NCBI GenBank assembly: GCA_001931875.2
Contig: MSJH02000711.1
Coordinates: 1-31,205, forward strand
Length of the DNA stretch: 31,205 nt
Direction of reading: 5' to 3'
Origin: Byssochlamys sp. IMV 00236
Lineage: Eukaryota; Ascomycota; Eurotiomycetes; Eurotiales; Thermoascaceae
Made by a program: the position numbers and the translations under genes. The stretch's first letter is position 1, and each line of letters opens with the position of its first letter. The notes under the pieces are model-generated. The model was not told where the DNA came from. It did no database searches and saw nothing but the letters and a program-made list of their open reading frames with translations. Positions 29,811-31,205 of this stretch are shown piece by piece.

Positions 29811-31165
29811 CTAATTAAACTGACAATATAAAATTAGTATAAATAACAACATTTCTCTTTTATCTCTTCTTAGAAAGAATACAAGCCAAGATGGTGAAAA
29901 GTCTTGTTGAACTACATCATAGGTAATGTGTAGAGGTAGTGTTCGTAGTATTAGTCTAACTTTTGGTGTATTTCGCATGTACGTAGTGTTTCCCTTTGAT
30001 TTTCGTCTTTTTCAGCTTGTGAATCTTTTATATATAAGCATGAAAAAACAGCCTCTACTGGAAGACAGTAAGTAAGCATTACTTCGAATAAAAAAGCATG
30101 AGAGTCATGTTCTTAAATAGTTTTGCCTTCATATAGCTGAATTTGACGTAGCAAAAACGTTTTTATACCAACCACTTTCTTCGATACCACAAAGGAAAGT
30201 ATAAGCCATTTGTTGTCCACTTTCTTGAATGATTCGCAAGTAAACTACTCGATTACACAAAACAGTTGACCTTGACATTGATTCGAGACCAGTGAATATG
30301 ATCATCAATGAAAATATATCAAAAGTACCTTAAAATCGTTATTAATTACTTATTCTTATTGCTAATGTATTCAATTTTACATTAGCAGCAATCAAGACAA
30401 CTTTGATCCATAAAGAACTCTTCCTGTCTTTTTATTTAAACTCTCATATTCTCTCTACAAAAGAACGCCCACTCTTTCACAATCTCTTTCTCTTTAATTT
30501 TTATTATTATTATATCGTATAGATAAGCCGGTGCTTGACAGCCAGAACCAATCAATCTTCTATAACCAATGCTTTTGCGTACCCCAATCTATTGAACAAG
30601 ACAGACATATATATATATATATATATAATTATGTAATAAGGCAAAATGTTTATTAATGTCTTGGTAGAATGTGCCTTTAGTACAAATCATGTTGTGAGAG
30701 CATAATATATTTAACCGAGTTTATTTCATTGTTTACTGCGAGAATACAGTAACTGACTGTATACAATATTAAATGTGTCTCTATGCAATTTTATACTCGT
30801 CTTTTAAAAAATGTCTAATAAGGTCTCCAAATAACTTCACTGTATCGCATTTCACAGCTTACAATATCTCTATCTTTGCCAACAGACAATCATTTTTCAC
30901 AACCCGACAATGTCCACAGGCTTGACTGTGTAGGATGACTTTAGCAGCTGCGGGATAAATCAAATGATTTGTTTAAATGCACTCTTTGTTCATTGTCATC
31001 CAATGGATAGTTAACCCATAACCAATGAACATTTAAATAATTTTGAACAAAACTAACAATGAAAAAATATCCTTTTCCATGAGTGAAAAGGGCTACGTCA
31101 TTCATTTGGTTGTAACTATCTTTTGTGAGCACAGCTGCTTAAATTGAGTCTCCTTACTTTTTCTC

Positions 31166-31205
<40 letters not shown>
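29811..31205. other. Gene-less right edge
   Basis: About 1.4 kb without a recognisable gene. A tiny two-exon frame can be drawn from ATG 30040 (donor after 30067, acceptor before 30138) coding about 31 residues, too short to trust. A CT-rich, TATA-like promoter-looking stretch lies near 30430-30520 with no clear gene after it. A minus-strand frame of about 65 residues at 30941-31140 (contains QMNDVALFTHGKGYFF) may be the end of a gene or relic entering from beyond the window, but I do not recognise it. The window ends in T38. Confidence 0.5.
31168..31205. repeat. T38 homopolymer at the window end
   Basis: An uninterrupted T run reaches the last base. It is probably where the contig assembly stopped. 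Confidence 0.9.

Noticed and set aside
30941..31132. 63-residue minus-strand frame as a gene
   Set aside because: It resembles no family I know and lies at the edge beside a homopolymer, so a partial relic or chance frame cannot be separated from a gene.

Overview
The window is nuclear DNA from a filamentous fungus. Almost every gene is broken by short GT-AG introns (about 45-80 nt), intergenic DNA is AT-rich with long homopolymer and dinucleotide runs, and several families (slicer-type Argonaute, standalone FAR1/MULE-like DNA-binding domain, CofD-like protein, small lineage-restricted proteins) suit an early-diverging fungus. My best guess is Mucoromycota, probably Mucorales. I infer this from gene style and cannot test it by search. 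Both ends look like contig or scaffold edges: the window starts beside a GT repeat and ends in T38.

Layout, left to right. A bHLH-leucine-zipper transcription factor (+, 378-1469) converges on the large TORC1-pathway gene IML1/DEPDC5 (-, 6723-1865). A frameshifted relic of a FAR1/MULE-type zinc-binding domain (-, 7464-6883) and a divergent syntaxin-like tail-anchored protein (-, 8452-7601) follow. A small basic protein (+, 8779-9060) converges on an 840-residue Argonaute with a complete DEDH slicer tetrad (-, 11877-9158). Next is a P-type Ca2+-ATPase of the PMCA class (-, 15332-12030), a gene-poor stretch and a 91-residue hypothetical protein (-, 16461-16186).

The right half holds a PI31-type proteasome regulator (+, 16954-18189), a CofD/YvcK-like protein (+, 18443-20157), a small zinc-ribbon protein (+, 21078-21401), a TTC39/Iml2-family protein (-, 24439-21580), the mitochondrial AAA chaperone BCS1 (+, 24844-26795), deoxyribose-phosphate aldolase (-, 27513-26806), an Ysc84/Lsb3-type SYLF-SH3 actin protein (+, 27787-29213), a broken Tc1/mariner transposase fragment (-), and 1.4 kb of low-complexity DNA without a recognisable gene.

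The genes do not form one pathway; this is ordinary mixed eukaryotic gene order. Exon models were built by hand by requiring GT-AG junctions, preserved reading phase and family-like protein sequence across each junction. The most interesting observations are splicing-related: an 8-nt microexon in the TTC39-like gene, a 14-nt microexon in the YSC84-like gene, and tandem in-frame acceptors in the bHLH and BCS1 genes. Also notable are the highly biased codon usage of Argonaute, the 10-bp gap between the BCS1 and deoC stop codons, a PI31 C-terminal motif on its own 24-nt exon, and an unexplained repeat/hairpin structure near 15.9 kb. I saw no convincing undescribed multi-gene system.
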